A stretch of DNA of 64,000 bases from Lacrimispora sp. BS-2 (GTDB taxonomy: Bacteria > Bacillota > Clostridia > Lachnospirales > Lachnospiraceae), in assembly GCF_040207125.1 (NCBI RefSeq), contig NZ_CP157940.1, positions 4,402,001-4,466,000 on the forward strand. Reading direction: 5' to 3'. A model generated the notes under the pieces. That model worked only from the letters and a program-made list of their open reading frames with translations, did not search any database and was not told where the DNA came from. Both the position numbers and the translations under genes were made by a program. Numbering within the stretch: position 1 is the stretch's first letter; each line of letters starts with the position of its first letter. Positions 43,850 through 52,165 of this stretch are shown here, piece after piece.

Positions 43850-45547
43850 ATGGTCAAATCAATGTTTGCCGGTGTGGCAGGTCTTAGAACTCATCAGGCC
43901 AAAATGGATGTTATCGGTAATAATATAGCTAACGTGAATACATGGGGATTTAAGGCAGGCACCATGTCCTTTAAAGACACCATGTATCAGAACACCTCAG
44001 CCGGTTCAAAGGGCAGCACATCTGCCGGCGGTTACGGAGGCACCAATGCCAATCAGGTAGGGTATGGCGTGACGACAGGAAGTATTACCTATGACTTTTC
44101 TATGGGAAGCCCGTCACCTTCTTCCAGAGGCCTTGACTGCTATATTGATGGTACTGGGTTTTATATTGTAGGTCCTATGGTTGGAAACGGAGAGGGTTTT
44201 TCCCTGGAAGATAAGGATGTTATTTCCTCCAAGGGCTTGAGTCTTTCCAGAGTAGGAAAGTTTGATGTGGATAATCAAGGATATCTGGTTGACGATTCAG
44301 GAAATTATATATATGGATTTGAAAATACCAATACAAGCGATCTTTCCCAGGGAACATTTAATACTACTACATTGAAACCTTTAAGGATTCCTATGACATC
44401 AGAAATAGCGGCCATAGGGGATAAGAATGCGGTAAATAAGGTGGAGGCAGCAAGGAAAGAGCTTGAGGGAGCAAGAGCCAATCTCAATAAGCTGAATCTG
44501 GAGTTGGGGAAGGCAAGAGAAGAGTATATTGCGGTAAATGACGAATATGAAACCAAATATAACAATCAGGGCATCAAGGCAAAAACAGACGCTGTTTATG
44601 ATCCGCAGAATGGATCTAAGGTACTCATGGAAAAAGCCTATAAGGATTGGCTGGATGGTAAAAGTGATCCGGCAAAGGCTGGTGATTTGTTGACCGCATA
44701 TAATGATGCGAAAATAAAATATGAAGAAACTGTAAATGATTTGATCGTAGCACAGGCGGTGCTTCGGAATAACTCGACAACCAGCGCTAGTGACATTGCT
44801 GCTGCCTGGGGGAAATATAAGACAGCCTTTACTAATCAGGTAGATGCTTCCAAAGTTTATGATGATGCACTGAAAGCTTATAATGCTGATCCTAGTACTG
44901 CAAATAAGACAGCATTAGATGTGGCACAGGCAGACTTGGATGACAAGAAAAAGAAATTTGCTGAAGAGAAAAAAGCCCTGGATGACCTTCAGGCAGCCTT
45001 AAGCAAAATCGAACCTGAATCTGTGGAAGGAAGGCGGGATGCTAAAAAGCAAGCTGCCGACAAAGCCAAGGCCTTCGCTGATGCAGCACAAACAGCAGTA
45101 ACCGAAGCAGAAAAGCGGCTGGAAACAGCCCAGAACAGCTCGACCAGTACTCAGGTAGAGAATGCCGGATCAAGCAATGAGAATGAACTTGCCAGGTTAA
45201 GCAATTACTCAATCAAGGAAGACGGCACCCTGGCAGGTACTTCTGTTGACGGCAGCGCTACAGTTATCATCGGTAAGGTCGCCTTAGCCGGTGTCCAGAA
45301 TGTCAGCGGTCTGGAAAAGACCACAGGTTATTACTATGTCCCAGGCGCTAATGCCGGCAGTGTAAGCATTTATGAAGCCGGTGGTGTCCAGGGCCGAATC
45401 ATGGGAAATTATCTGGAAATGGCAAAGGTAGACCTTGCTACAGAGATGACAGATATGATCACTACACAAAGAGGATTCCAGGCCAACTCAAAAATCATTA
45501 CAGTTACGGATCAGATGCTGGAAGAACTGGTTAATATTAAGCGGTAA
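43850..45547 (+). CDS. flgE: Flagellar hook protein FlgE with a large coiled-coil insertion
   Basis: The ATG after AAGGAGA gives 565 residues; an upstream ATG at 43805 would add a basic non-FlgE leader. D0/D1 parts are canonical at both ends (MVKSMFAGVAGLRTHQAKMD, IGNNIANVNTWGFKAG, SRVGKFDVDNQGYLVDDSG, then DLATEMTDMITTQRGFQANS). Between them, residues about 194-440 are a Lys/Ala/Glu/Asp-rich helical segment with heptad-like repeats (KVEAARKELEGARANLNKLN, KKKFAEEKKALDDLQAALSK) in place of the usual beta-rich D2 domain. It is in frame without stops. The inserted part would face the outside of the hook. Confidence 0.93.
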   Translation: MVKSMFAGVAGLRTHQAKMDVIGNNIANVNTWGFKAGTMSFKDTMYQNTSAGSKGSTSAGGYGGTNANQVGYGVTTGSITYDFSMGSPSPSSRGLDCYIDGTGFYIVGPMVGNGEGFSLEDKDVISSKGLSLSRVGKFDVDNQGYLVDDSGNYIYGFENTNTSDLSQGTFNTTTLKPLRIPMTSEIAAIGDKNAVNKVEAARKELEGARANLNKLNLELGKAREEYIAVNDEYETKYNNQGIKAKTDAVYDPQNGSKVLMEKAYKDWLDGKSDPAKAGDLLTAYNDAKIKYEETVNDLIVAQAVLRNNSTTSASDIAAAWGKYKTAFTNQVDASKVYDDALKAYNADPSTANKTALDVAQADLDDKKKKFAEEKKALDDLQAALSKIEPESVEGRRDAKKQAADKAKAFADAAQTAVTEAEKRLETAQNSSTSTQVENAGSSNENELARLSNYSIKEDGTLAGTSVDGSATVIIGKVALAGVQNVSGLEKTTGYYYVPGANAGSVSIYEAGGVQGRIMGNYLEMAKVDLATEMTDMITTQRGFQANSKIITVTDQMLEELVNIKR

Positions 45548-45562
45548 TAAGCTATTGTAGAT

Positions 45563-45594
45563 TTGGGGAGGCGGTGCCTGCCGCTTCCCCCCAA
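45563..45594 (+). other. Intercistronic hairpin between flgE and flbD
   Basis: TTGGGGAGGCGG (45563-45574) pairs with CCGCTTCCCCCCAA (45581-45594) with a 6-base loop and small bulges. No T-run follows, so it is not a normal terminator. It may stabilise or process the abundant flgE part of the message. Confidence 0.5.
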
Positions 45595-45610
45595 TGAGAG
45601 GAGTTGAGCC

Positions 45611-45814
45611 ATGATTCGTCTTACGAGACTGAATGATGAAGAATTTGTAATCAATTGCAATCAGATTGAGCGGATTGAAAACATACCGGAGTCCAATATT
45701 ATACTGGCCAATGGAAAGCATTATGTGGTAAAAGAAAGTGTTGATGAGATCATTGACCGGGTGATTGAATTCCAGGCTCAGATATATGCGCGCGCGCAGA
45801 AAAAGAACGTTTAA
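45611..45814 (+). CDS. flbD: Flagellar FlbD/SwrD family protein
   Basis: This small protein of 67 residues (MIRLTRLNDEEFVINCNQIE, then GKHYVVKESVDEIIDRVIEF) matches the FlbD/SwrD family between flgE and motA. In Bacillus subtilis SwrD raises motor power for swarming. The ribosome binding site is GAGGAG. Confidence 0.9.
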   Translation: MIRLTRLNDEEFVINCNQIERIENIPESNIILANGKHYVVKESVDEIIDRVIEFQAQIYARAQKKNV

Positions 45815-45831
45815 TCCAGGCACTGCCTGGA
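45815..45831 (+). other. Intercistronic hairpin before motA
   Basis: TCCAGGC-ACT-GCCTGGA is a perfect 7-bp stem with a 3-base loop, starting right after the flbD stop codon and ending just before the motA ribosome binding site. No T-run follows. It could tune message stability or motA translation. Confidence 0.45.
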
Positions 45832-45847
45832 ATATAGGAGGTTACTT

Positions 45848-46654
45848 ATGGATGTATCATTGATCGTTGGCTGGGTGCTGGGAATCATATTGATTATCTA
45901 CGGAATCGGCATGGAAAAGCTGATGAATTTTGTGGACATGCCCAGTGTTATCATTGTTGTGGGAGGTACAGCCGCAGCGTTAATAGCCAGCTTTCCGTTT
46001 AAAACCCTGGTGCAGATTCCAAAACACATCGGAATAATGATCAGTTCCAACCGGTACAATTCGGAAGCTGTTATTCACACCCTGGTGGATATGGCGAAGA
46101 CGGCAAGAAAAAAGGGACTTTTGGTGCTGGAAGAGCAGGCTGCGACTATCAAGGATCCTTTTCTGAAACAGAGCGTGATGTTGATCGTAGACGCCATGGA
46201 TGCGGATAAGATCAGGGAGATGCTGGAAAGTGAAGTGGCAGCCATGATGGACCGCCACGACCAGGATGTCAGTATCTATGACAAGGGGGCAGGAGTGGCA
46301 CCGGCTTTCGGAATGATTGGCACGCTGGTAGGATTGGTTAACATGCTAAAAAGTATGGATATGTCAGGAAATGGATCAAACAGCCTTGGTGCTGACATGT
46401 CTGTGGCTTTGATCACTACCTTTTACGGCTGTGTTCTGGCTCATCTGCTGTTTAGTCCCATGGGTAAGAAGCTCCGTATCCGGAATGAGGAAGAAGTTTT
46501 GTATAAGCAGATTATTATTGAAGGCGTTTTGTCCATTCAGGCTGGAGATAACCCCAAGTATCTGGAGGAAAAGCTGTTATCTTACCTGTCTCAGAAGCAG
46601 CAGGGAAAGATCACAAAGAAAAAACCTGAAGAAGGAAGCGCAAATCCTGAGTAA
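45848..46654 (+). CDS. motA: Flagellar motor stator protein MotA
   Basis: MotA (268 residues) is the ion-channel stator subunit that pushes on FliG. Four transmembrane helices are visible (residues about 4-20, 30-52, 150-172, 180-200). The cytoplasmic loop between helices 2 and 3 holds charged torque residues. Signatures: APAFGMIGTLVGLVNMLKSM and TTFYGCVLAHLLFSPMGKKL. The ribosome binding site is AGGAGG. The ion (proton or sodium) is not certain from sequence. Confidence 0.95.
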   Translation: MDVSLIVGWVLGIILIIYGIGMEKLMNFVDMPSVIIVVGGTAAALIASFPFKTLVQIPKHIGIMISSNRYNSEAVIHTLVDMAKTARKKGLLVLEEQAATIKDPFLKQSVMLIVDAMDADKIREMLESEVAAMMDRHDQDVSIYDKGAGVAPAFGMIGTLVGLVNMLKSMDMSGNGSNSLGADMSVALITTFYGCVLAHLLFSPMGKKLRIRNEEEVLYKQIIIEGVLSIQAGDNPKYLEEKLLSYLSQKQQGKITKKKPEEGSANPE

Positions 46655-46737
46655 TTGAATTACCAAAGAGGGAGTGCTTTAAGGGCATATCTTAATCCCA
46701 AAGAACATGGGTAGGAAAGAGAAAAACAGGTGGTTGT

Positions 46738-47505
46738 ATGATAAAGAGAAATAAGCAGCCGGAGGAATCTGGAAGCTGGATGGATACATATGGGGACATG
46801 GTTACACTGCTGCTGTGTTTTTTCGTTCTTCTGTATTCCATGTCTTCTATGGATCAGAGCAAATGGAAGAAGCTGGTGCAGAGCTTTAATCCTAGTGCAT
46901 TGGAAAGCATAGAGTCCAACGCTAATGAAAGCGAGCGGGAATTCCGTGGAGATCCGGCAAAAGAAGAGGTCACGGATTTTGACGCACTGTATACGGCTCT
47001 GAAAGATATGGTTTCAGAAAGAGGAATGCAGGATTCTGTAGAAATTACCCGCGGAGACGGCTTCACTTTTATCTCATTCCGCGACAAAGTATTTTTTGAC
47101 GGGGACAGTTCTGTGCTCCGGCAGGAAGGCAAGGACATCCTTGAACAGTTTGCTGTTGCTATGACGCAGGTGGATTCTTCCATAAAAGAAGTACAGGTAT
47201 TGGGACACACCTCCCAGGGAGACCCCAACAGACCCAACAACATCCGAAACGACAGGATGCTTTCCGCTCAGCGTTCCGCAGAGGTTGTCATCTTTCTCCA
47301 AAGCAGACATGCTGTTTCACCGGAAAAACTGGTGAGTGCCAGCTATGGTCAGTTCCGTCCCATTGCGCCTTTTGATACGGAAGATGGGAGGGCGCAGAAC
47401 CGCCGCGTGGAAATATTGATAACCAAGAATGATACGGTAGAAAAATCCCTGGAAGAGTATTACAACCAGATATATCAGGATTATCAGAACGTGCCGGGTA
47501 ATTAA
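46738..47505 (+). CDS. motB: Flagellar motor stator protein MotB
   Basis: MotB (255 residues) has a short cytoplasmic start, then a single transmembrane helix with the ion-binding Asp20 (MDTYGDMVTLLLCFFVLLYS). A periplasmic OmpA-type peptidoglycan-binding domain follows (VQVLGHTSQGDPNRPNNIRN, LSAQRSAEVVIFLQ, NRRVEILI). It anchors the stator to the wall and partners MotA. fliL, often the next gene, is missing; fliM follows directly. Confidence 0.95.
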   Translation: MIKRNKQPEESGSWMDTYGDMVTLLLCFFVLLYSMSSMDQSKWKKLVQSFNPSALESIESNANESEREFRGDPAKEEVTDFDALYTALKDMVSERGMQDSVEITRGDGFTFISFRDKVFFDGDSSVLRQEGKDILEQFAVAMTQVDSSIKEVQVLGHTSQGDPNRPNNIRNDRMLSAQRSAEVVIFLQSRHAVSPEKLVSASYGQFRPIAPFDTEDGRAQNRRVEILITKNDTVEKSLEEYYNQIYQDYQNVPGN

Positions 47506-47527
47506 AAAATGAAGCGGAGTGAAACAA

Positions 47528-48547
47528 ATGGCTGAAGTATTATCCCAAAATCAAATTGATGCACTGCTCAATTCCTTGCAGGGAACAGATGAGCTGAGCC
47601 AGGAGATTGAAAAAAAAGAAGATGAATTAAAATATAGGAAATATGATTTTTACAGTCCTAAAAAGTTTACAAAAGACAGGCTTAAAGTTTTAGGCAGCAT
47701 ATTCGACAATTATTCCAGGATTGCAGGTTCCCAGATCAACAGCCTGTTTCGGACTTCCAGTGAACTGTCAGTCGTTACGGTAGAGGAGCAGCGGTATTAT
47801 GAATTCAGTAACGCCTTAAGCGATAATGATGTCCTTACCCTTGTCAATGTGTCTTTGCCGGATCATTCCAAGAATCCGCCGCTTTTAATCAATGCAAGTA
47901 TGCCATTAATGCTTAGTTTGATCGACCGCATGCTTGGAGGCATAGGAAAGGAAACCAATGTTAGCTTGTCCTATTCCTATACGGAAATTGAGATGGCTTT
48001 ATACCGCAGAGTGATCCAATATGTAATAGCACCATTAAAGGATTCCTGGTCAAGTTATATTAATTTAAATTTTGAGCTGGACAGGCTGGAGGAAAACCCC
48101 AGCATGTTTCAGGAAATCGGTGTGGATGAAACAATAGTAATTGTTGTCATTGATGTAGAAATGGAAGGCTGCTCTGGAAGGCTCAGTCTCTGCATTCCGG
48201 GGAATCTCCTAATGAACACGTTCAGCATTATAGATAAGCGAAGAGCCAGTGCCATGGGAGATGAAGAGAACAGCCAGGATACGAAGCTTGAAATCTTAAA
48301 CAACATCAGGGCAACTGACTTGATGATACGAGCCAAGGTAGGAGAGTCTGTCATTACTCTGGATGATGTTTATAATCTTCATGTGGGAGATGTCATCAAC
48401 TTAGGAACGCCTAAGGAATCCGACATCAAACTGTATGTGGAAGACCAGCCATGGTTTAAGGGGCAATTAGGTGTTCACAAAAGAAATACAGCGGTTCGTG
48501 TTGAAGGTCTTGTAGAAGAAGGAAATTACCAGGCCGGTGAAAGCTGA
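47528..48547 (+). CDS. fliM: Flagellar motor switch protein FliM
   Basis: FliM forms the C ring and binds phospho-CheY. Translation from ATG 47528 (339 residues) puts the CheY-P-binding peptide at the N terminus as usual: MAEVLSQNQIDALLNSL. A GTG at 47519 would add three residues. The middle CheC-like domain (PLMLSLIDRMLGGIGKE, YSYTEIEMALYRRV) lacks phosphatase motifs, as in the family. The C-terminal SpoA domain reads ITLDDVYNLHVGDVINLG. Confidence 0.95.
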   Translation: MAEVLSQNQIDALLNSLQGTDELSQEIEKKEDELKYRKYDFYSPKKFTKDRLKVLGSIFDNYSRIAGSQINSLFRTSSELSVVTVEEQRYYEFSNALSDNDVLTLVNVSLPDHSKNPPLLINASMPLMLSLIDRMLGGIGKETNVSLSYSYTEIEMALYRRVIQYVIAPLKDSWSSYINLNFELDRLEENPSMFQEIGVDETIVIVVIDVEMEGCSGRLSLCIPGNLLMNTFSIIDKRRASAMGDEENSQDTKLEILNNIRATDLMIRAKVGESVITLDDVYNLHVGDVINLGTPKESDIKLYVEDQPWFKGQLGVHKRNTAVRVEGLVEEGNYQAGES

Positions 48548-48595
48548 GTCAGGGATTATATAAAGAATTAAGGATAATAAAGGAGATGCAAAAAA

Positions 48596-48955
48596 ATGGC
48601 GAAAATATTATTGGTAGATGATGCAGCGTTTATGAGAATGATGATTAAGGATACGTTATCAAAAAATGGATATACCGATTTATACGAGGCGTCTGACGGA
48701 GCTCAGGCTGTGCAGATGTTTTCTGAAATCAATCCGGATCTTGTAATCATGGACATTACAATGCCTAACATGGATGGTCTGGAAGCATTAAAGGCTATAA
48801 AGGCAAAATCCCCGGAAGCAGCGGTTGTTATGTGTTCTGCCATGGGACAGGAGAGCATGGTAATCGAAGCCATCAAATCAGGTGCTAAGGATTTTATTGT
48901 AAAGCCCTTTAAACCGGACAGGATTCTTAAAACTGTCACAGGTATTATCGGTTAA
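48596..48955 (+). CDS. cheY: Chemotaxis response regulator CheY
   Basis: This single-domain receiver of 119 residues has DD at 8-9, phospho-acceptor Asp53 (LVIMDITMPNMDGLEAL), a Ser near 83 in CSAMGQ and the conserved KPFKP. It carries the CheA signal to FliM and FliY. It has AAGGAG upstream and lies between fliM and flgC within the operon. Confidence 0.95.
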   Translation: MAKILLVDDAAFMRMMIKDTLSKNGYTDLYEASDGAQAVQMFSEINPDLVIMDITMPNMDGLEALKAIKAKSPEAAVVMCSAMGQESMVIEAIKSGAKDFIVKPFKPDRILKTVTGIIG

Positions 48956-48978
48956 TTTTACCGCAGAGGAGGGGACAA

Positions 48979-49425
48979 ATGTCATTTTTAAGTTCCATGA
49001 ACATAAGTGCGTCGGCAATGACCGCCCAGCGTCTTAGACTGGATGTTGCATCGGAGAACATTGCGAATATTGATACGACGAGGACGGAAGCAGGTGGGCC
49101 ATATCAAAGAAAAATGGTGGTGCTTGAATCCAGGAATGAGAATAACTTCCGAAAAATTATGATGAATGCAGCCGGCATAAGCAGGCAGCAGAGCACAGGA
49201 GGTGTCAGAGTTTCACAGATAGTGGAAGACACCAGTCCCTTTAAGTCCGTTTACAATCCGGAACATCCGGATGCGGATGAAAACGGCTATGTGCAGATGC
49301 CCAATGTGGATTTGCTAAAAGAAACAGTAGACAGTATGTCTGCATACCGGTCCTATGAGGCCAACATAACAGCATTTAATGCCATAAAGATGATGGCCTC
49401 CAAGGCATTGGAAATTGGAAAGTAA
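48979..49425 (+). CDS. flgC: Flagellar basal-body rod protein FlgC (displaced)
   Basis: FlgC (148 residues) is a proximal rod protein. Signatures: LRLDVASENIANIDTTRTEA, PYQRKMVVLE, VYNPEHPDADENGYVQMPNV, and the C-terminal AYRSYEANITAFNAIKMM. It is intact and has GAGGAGG before it. Its position between cheY and fliY is unusual: in most Firmicutes flgC lies between flgB and fliE. Confidence 0.95.
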   Translation: MSFLSSMNISASAMTAQRLRLDVASENIANIDTTRTEAGGPYQRKMVVLESRNENNFRKIMMNAAGISRQQSTGGVRVSQIVEDTSPFKSVYNPEHPDADENGYVQMPNVDLLKETVDSMSAYRSYEANITAFNAIKMMASKALEIGK

Positions 49426-49474
49426 GGCGTGACTTGGCATAGAGGGCTAATGAGTATAAAGGGAGAAAAGTTGT

Positions 49475-50770
49475 ATGGATTCAAAGAATTTTAGCGCATT
49501 TGAAATTGATGCCATAGGTGAAATACTGAATATAAGCCTTGGTGCCTCGGCCACTGCAGTATCTACCATGCTCAATGCCAGAGTTGATATTACCACACCG
49601 GTGGTAAAGGTATTATCAAAGGAAGAATTTGAAATTTCAAACCTGGAACCGGCAGTAGGGGTGGAGATTACATATATTGCAGGACTTAGCGGAAGCAATC
49701 TAATGCTTTTAAAGAGGCATGATGTAAAAGTAATTGTAGATATGCTCATGGGCATGGAAACGCCGGAGGAAGAATTTGAATTAAATGAACTGAACATCAG
49801 TGCCATCTGTGAAGTTATGAATCAGATGATGGGGGCTTCTGCTACGGCACTGTCCGAGTTTTTAGGCAAGACCGTTAATATTTCCACACCCAGCTCTTTT
49901 GAGATCGGTGATGTGAATGATTTCAAAGAAAAATATTATAACAATGAAGAATTCATGGTTGTGGTCGGATTTACTTTAAAAATTGCGGACCAGTTGGAAA
50001 GTGAATTTATTAACGTAATGTCTCTTGATCTTGCAAAGGACCTGGTCAGTGGATTCTTGCCCCAGGAAATGATGGAACCGGTTCCGGAACCAAAGCCAAT
50101 CCCGGAGCCAAAGCCAATTCCTGAACCAAAGCCAATTTCTGAACCAGTCATTGAGACGAAAACGGAATTAAGGGAGCCGTCTTCAGGCGGAGTCTTATCT
50201 CAGGAAGAGATTGAAAAGCTGTTGTCAGGCAGCTTTGGAGGCGAGGAGCCGATAAATGCTGTACAGCCTGCCGACAAGGAGACGGTTTTAGAAAGTCATG
50301 AAATACCGAAGATGACAGGAGATAACCAGATGGCAGTACAGCAGATGATGGGCCAGATACAGATGCAGCAGCAGATGATGAGTCAAATGCAACAAATGAT
50401 ATCACAGCTGCAAAGCGAACAGCAAAATATGAAAAAGACAGGATCTCCAGAACCTAAAACCATAAATGTGAAACCTATCCCCCAAAACAGCTTAAAAGAC
50501 GGGGGAATTGGATTTGAGGAACAGGAAGAAAACCGGGAACTTATCATGGGAGTGCCCCTTGAGGTGTCTGTTGAAATCGGCAGAACCAGAAAGCTGGTTA
50601 AGGAAATCCTTGAATTCACCAAAGGGTCCCTTGTTATCCTTGATAAGCTGGCGGGAGAACAGGTTGATTTATATGTAAATGGCCGCTGCATTGCGAAAGG
50701 CGATGTGGTGGTTGTAGATGACAATTTTGGCATCCGTATTACAGAGATTACTAAAAAAAGCGGAGAATAG
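49475..50770 (+). CDS. fliY: Flagellar motor switch phosphatase FliY (CheC-FliN fusion)
   Basis: FliY (431 residues) combines a CheC-like CheY-P phosphatase with the C-ring FliN part. Two phosphatase motifs are intact: AIGEILNISLGASATAVS near residue 13 and AICEVMNQMMGASATALS near 112. A linker holds PEPKPI repeats (about 204-224), then LSQEEIEKLLSG at about 239-250, like the CheY-P-binding peptide usually found at the N terminus of FliM and FliY, then a Met/Gln-rich stretch. The SpoA (FliN) domain ends it (PLEVSVEIGRTRKLVKEILE, VDLYVNGRCIAKGDVVVVDD). Confidence 0.95.
   Translation: MDSKNFSAFEIDAIGEILNISLGASATAVSTMLNARVDITTPVVKVLSKEEFEISNLEPAVGVEITYIAGLSGSNLMLLKRHDVKVIVDMLMGMETPEEEFELNELNISAICEVMNQMMGASATALSEFLGKTVNISTPSSFEIGDVNDFKEKYYNNEEFMVVVGFTLKIADQLESEFINVMSLDLAKDLVSGFLPQEMMEPVPEPKPIPEPKPIPEPKPISEPVIETKTELREPSSGGVLSQEEIEKLLSGSFGGEEPINAVQPADKETVLESHEIPKMTGDNQMAVQQMMGQIQMQQQMMSQMQQMISQLQSEQQNMKKTGSPEPKTINVKPIPQNSLKDGGIGFEEQEENRELIMGVPLEVSVEIGRTRKLVKEILEFTKGSLVILDKLAGEQVDLYVNGRCIAKGDVVVVDDNFGIRITEITKKSGE
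50084..50147 (+). repeat. 18-base tandem repeat in the fliY linker
   Basis: Three full 18-base units (50084-50101, 50102-50119, 50120-50137; consensus CCGGAACCAAAGCCAATT) and part of a fourth encode PEPKPI. The copy number is likely to vary between strains. Confidence 0.85.
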
Positions 50771-50787
50771 AGAGGAAGTGGCTGCAT

Positions 50788-51147
50788 TTGAATAGCGTGA
50801 TCAGTCTGTTATCTGCGCTGCTCCTTACCGTAGTCATTCTGTATTTGAGCTATGTATTTACCAGAAGCCTTGGAAAAGGAGTCGGGATGAAGCGGGGAGG
50901 AACCTGCATGCAGATGTTAGACAGGCTTCCCCTGGGACAGGATAAAGCGATAGCAATCGTCCGTGCAGGGAGTCACTATTATCTTATCGGCATTGCTTCT
51001 TCTCAGATAACCCTTCTATCTGAACTTTCGGAAGAAGACATTCCAGAGGGAGTTTCAGCCCAGACCCCATTTACCGGGGCGGAAGGGTATGAAAGCTTTA
51101 AAAAACTGTTAAAAAAATACACAGACAGACACAGGGATGATGTGTAA
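50788..51147 (+). CDS. fliO: Flagellar biosynthesis protein FliO
   Basis: FliO (119 residues) starts at TTG, with GAGGAAG at a suitable distance and no better ATG. One N-terminal transmembrane helix (ISLLSALLLTVVILYLSYVF) is followed by a small cytoplasmic domain (MQMLDRLPLGQDKAIAIVRA, YYLIGIASSQITLLSEL), the FliO/FliZ pattern. It assists assembly of FliP in the export gate. It lies 9 bases upstream of fliP. Confidence 0.88.
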   Translation: MNSVISLLSALLLTVVILYLSYVFTRSLGKGVGMKRGGTCMQMLDRLPLGQDKAIAIVRAGSHYYLIGIASSQITLLSELSEEDIPEGVSAQTPFTGAEGYESFKKLLKKYTDRHRDDV

Positions 51148-51156
51148 GGAGGAACC

Positions 51157-51819
51157 ATGAATACAGATGCCTTGATTAATATTAATGGCGGCCGGGTGCC
51201 GACTCTGGAGGTTTTCCTCATTTTGACCATCATTTCCCTGCTGCCATCGATCCTGGTGATGATGACGTCCTTCACGAGGATTATCATTGTCTTATCTTTT
51301 ACCAGAAATGCCATGGGCGTTCAGCAGAGTCCTCCCAATATGGTGCTGGTTGGAATTGCATTATTTCTAACACTGTTCATTATGGATCCGGTGATAAAGG
51401 ATGTGAATGCCAATGCTTACCAGCCTTACATCAGGGAGGAGATAAGCCAGAAAGAGGCACTTGACCGGGCGGCAGTTCCTATGAAGCGGTTTATGCTCAA
51501 GCAGACGAAGACGGACACACTGAATTTGTTTATTGATTTGTCCAAAACCGACAAACCGGAGAATGTTGAGGAACTTCCAATGACAGTAATCATTCCGTCA
51601 TTTATGACCTCAGAGCTGGAGCGGGCCTTTACAGCGGGATTTATGATTTTTCTGCCGTTTTTACTGGTGGATATCATTGTGTCCAGTACCTTGATGTCCA
51701 TGGGTATGGTCATGCTTCCGCCGGCTATGATTTCACTTCCGTTTAAACTACTGTTGTTTGTAACGGTTAATGGATGGGAGCTGCTGTTTTCTAATTTGGT
51801 TAACAGCTTCCATTACTGA
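51157..51819 (+). CDS. fliP: Flagellar export gate protein FliP
   Basis: FliP (220 residues) forms the core of the type III export gate. Signatures: ILVMMTSFTRIIIVLSFTRN, NMVLVGIALFLTLFIMDPV, and IIPSFMTSELERAFTAGFMI followed by FLPFLLVDIIVSSTLMSMGM. There is no separate signal peptide, as in other short Firmicute forms. Confidence 0.96.
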   Translation: MNTDALININGGRVPTLEVFLILTIISLLPSILVMMTSFTRIIIVLSFTRNAMGVQQSPPNMVLVGIALFLTLFIMDPVIKDVNANAYQPYIREEISQKEALDRAAVPMKRFMLKQTKTDTLNLFIDLSKTDKPENVEELPMTVIIPSFMTSELERAFTAGFMIFLPFLLVDIIVSSTLMSMGMVMLPPAMISLPFKLLLFVTVNGWELLFSNLVNSFHY

Positions 51820-51834
51820 CAGGAGGGATAAAAG

Positions 51835-52095
51835 ATGACGGATGTTGCAGTAAACAGCCTGATGTATGAGTTATTCGGGCTGGTGGTCAAGCTGGCCGGT
51901 CCGGCGCTTATTGTCAGCATGATTATCGGAATCATTATTTCCATTGTGCAGGCGGCGACTCAGATTCACGAGCAAACGATTACCTTTGTTCCGAAGCTGA
52001 TTGTTATAGGCCTGATACTTTTGATAATGGGTGATCATATGATGACCACTCTCAGTGATTTTACTATCAATATTTTTAATACCATGCTGAAATGA
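51835..52095 (+). CDS. fliQ: Flagellar export gate protein FliQ
   Basis: FliQ (86 residues) has two transmembrane helices, with ALIVSMIIGIIISIVQAATQ and IHEQTITFVPKLIVIG as in the family. It forms part of the export gate with FliP and FliR. The ribosome binding site is AGGAGG. About 70 bases separate it from fliR. Confidence 0.95.
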   Translation: MTDVAVNSLMYELFGLVVKLAGPALIVSMIIGIIISIVQAATQIHEQTITFVPKLIVIGLILLIMGDHMMTTLSDFTINIFNTMLK

Positions 52096-52165
52096 GCATG
52101 AAACAATTTCCAGGGTCTCATGATGGCCGAAAGACATGGAAAAAGAAGAGGAGAGGAAGGTTTAG

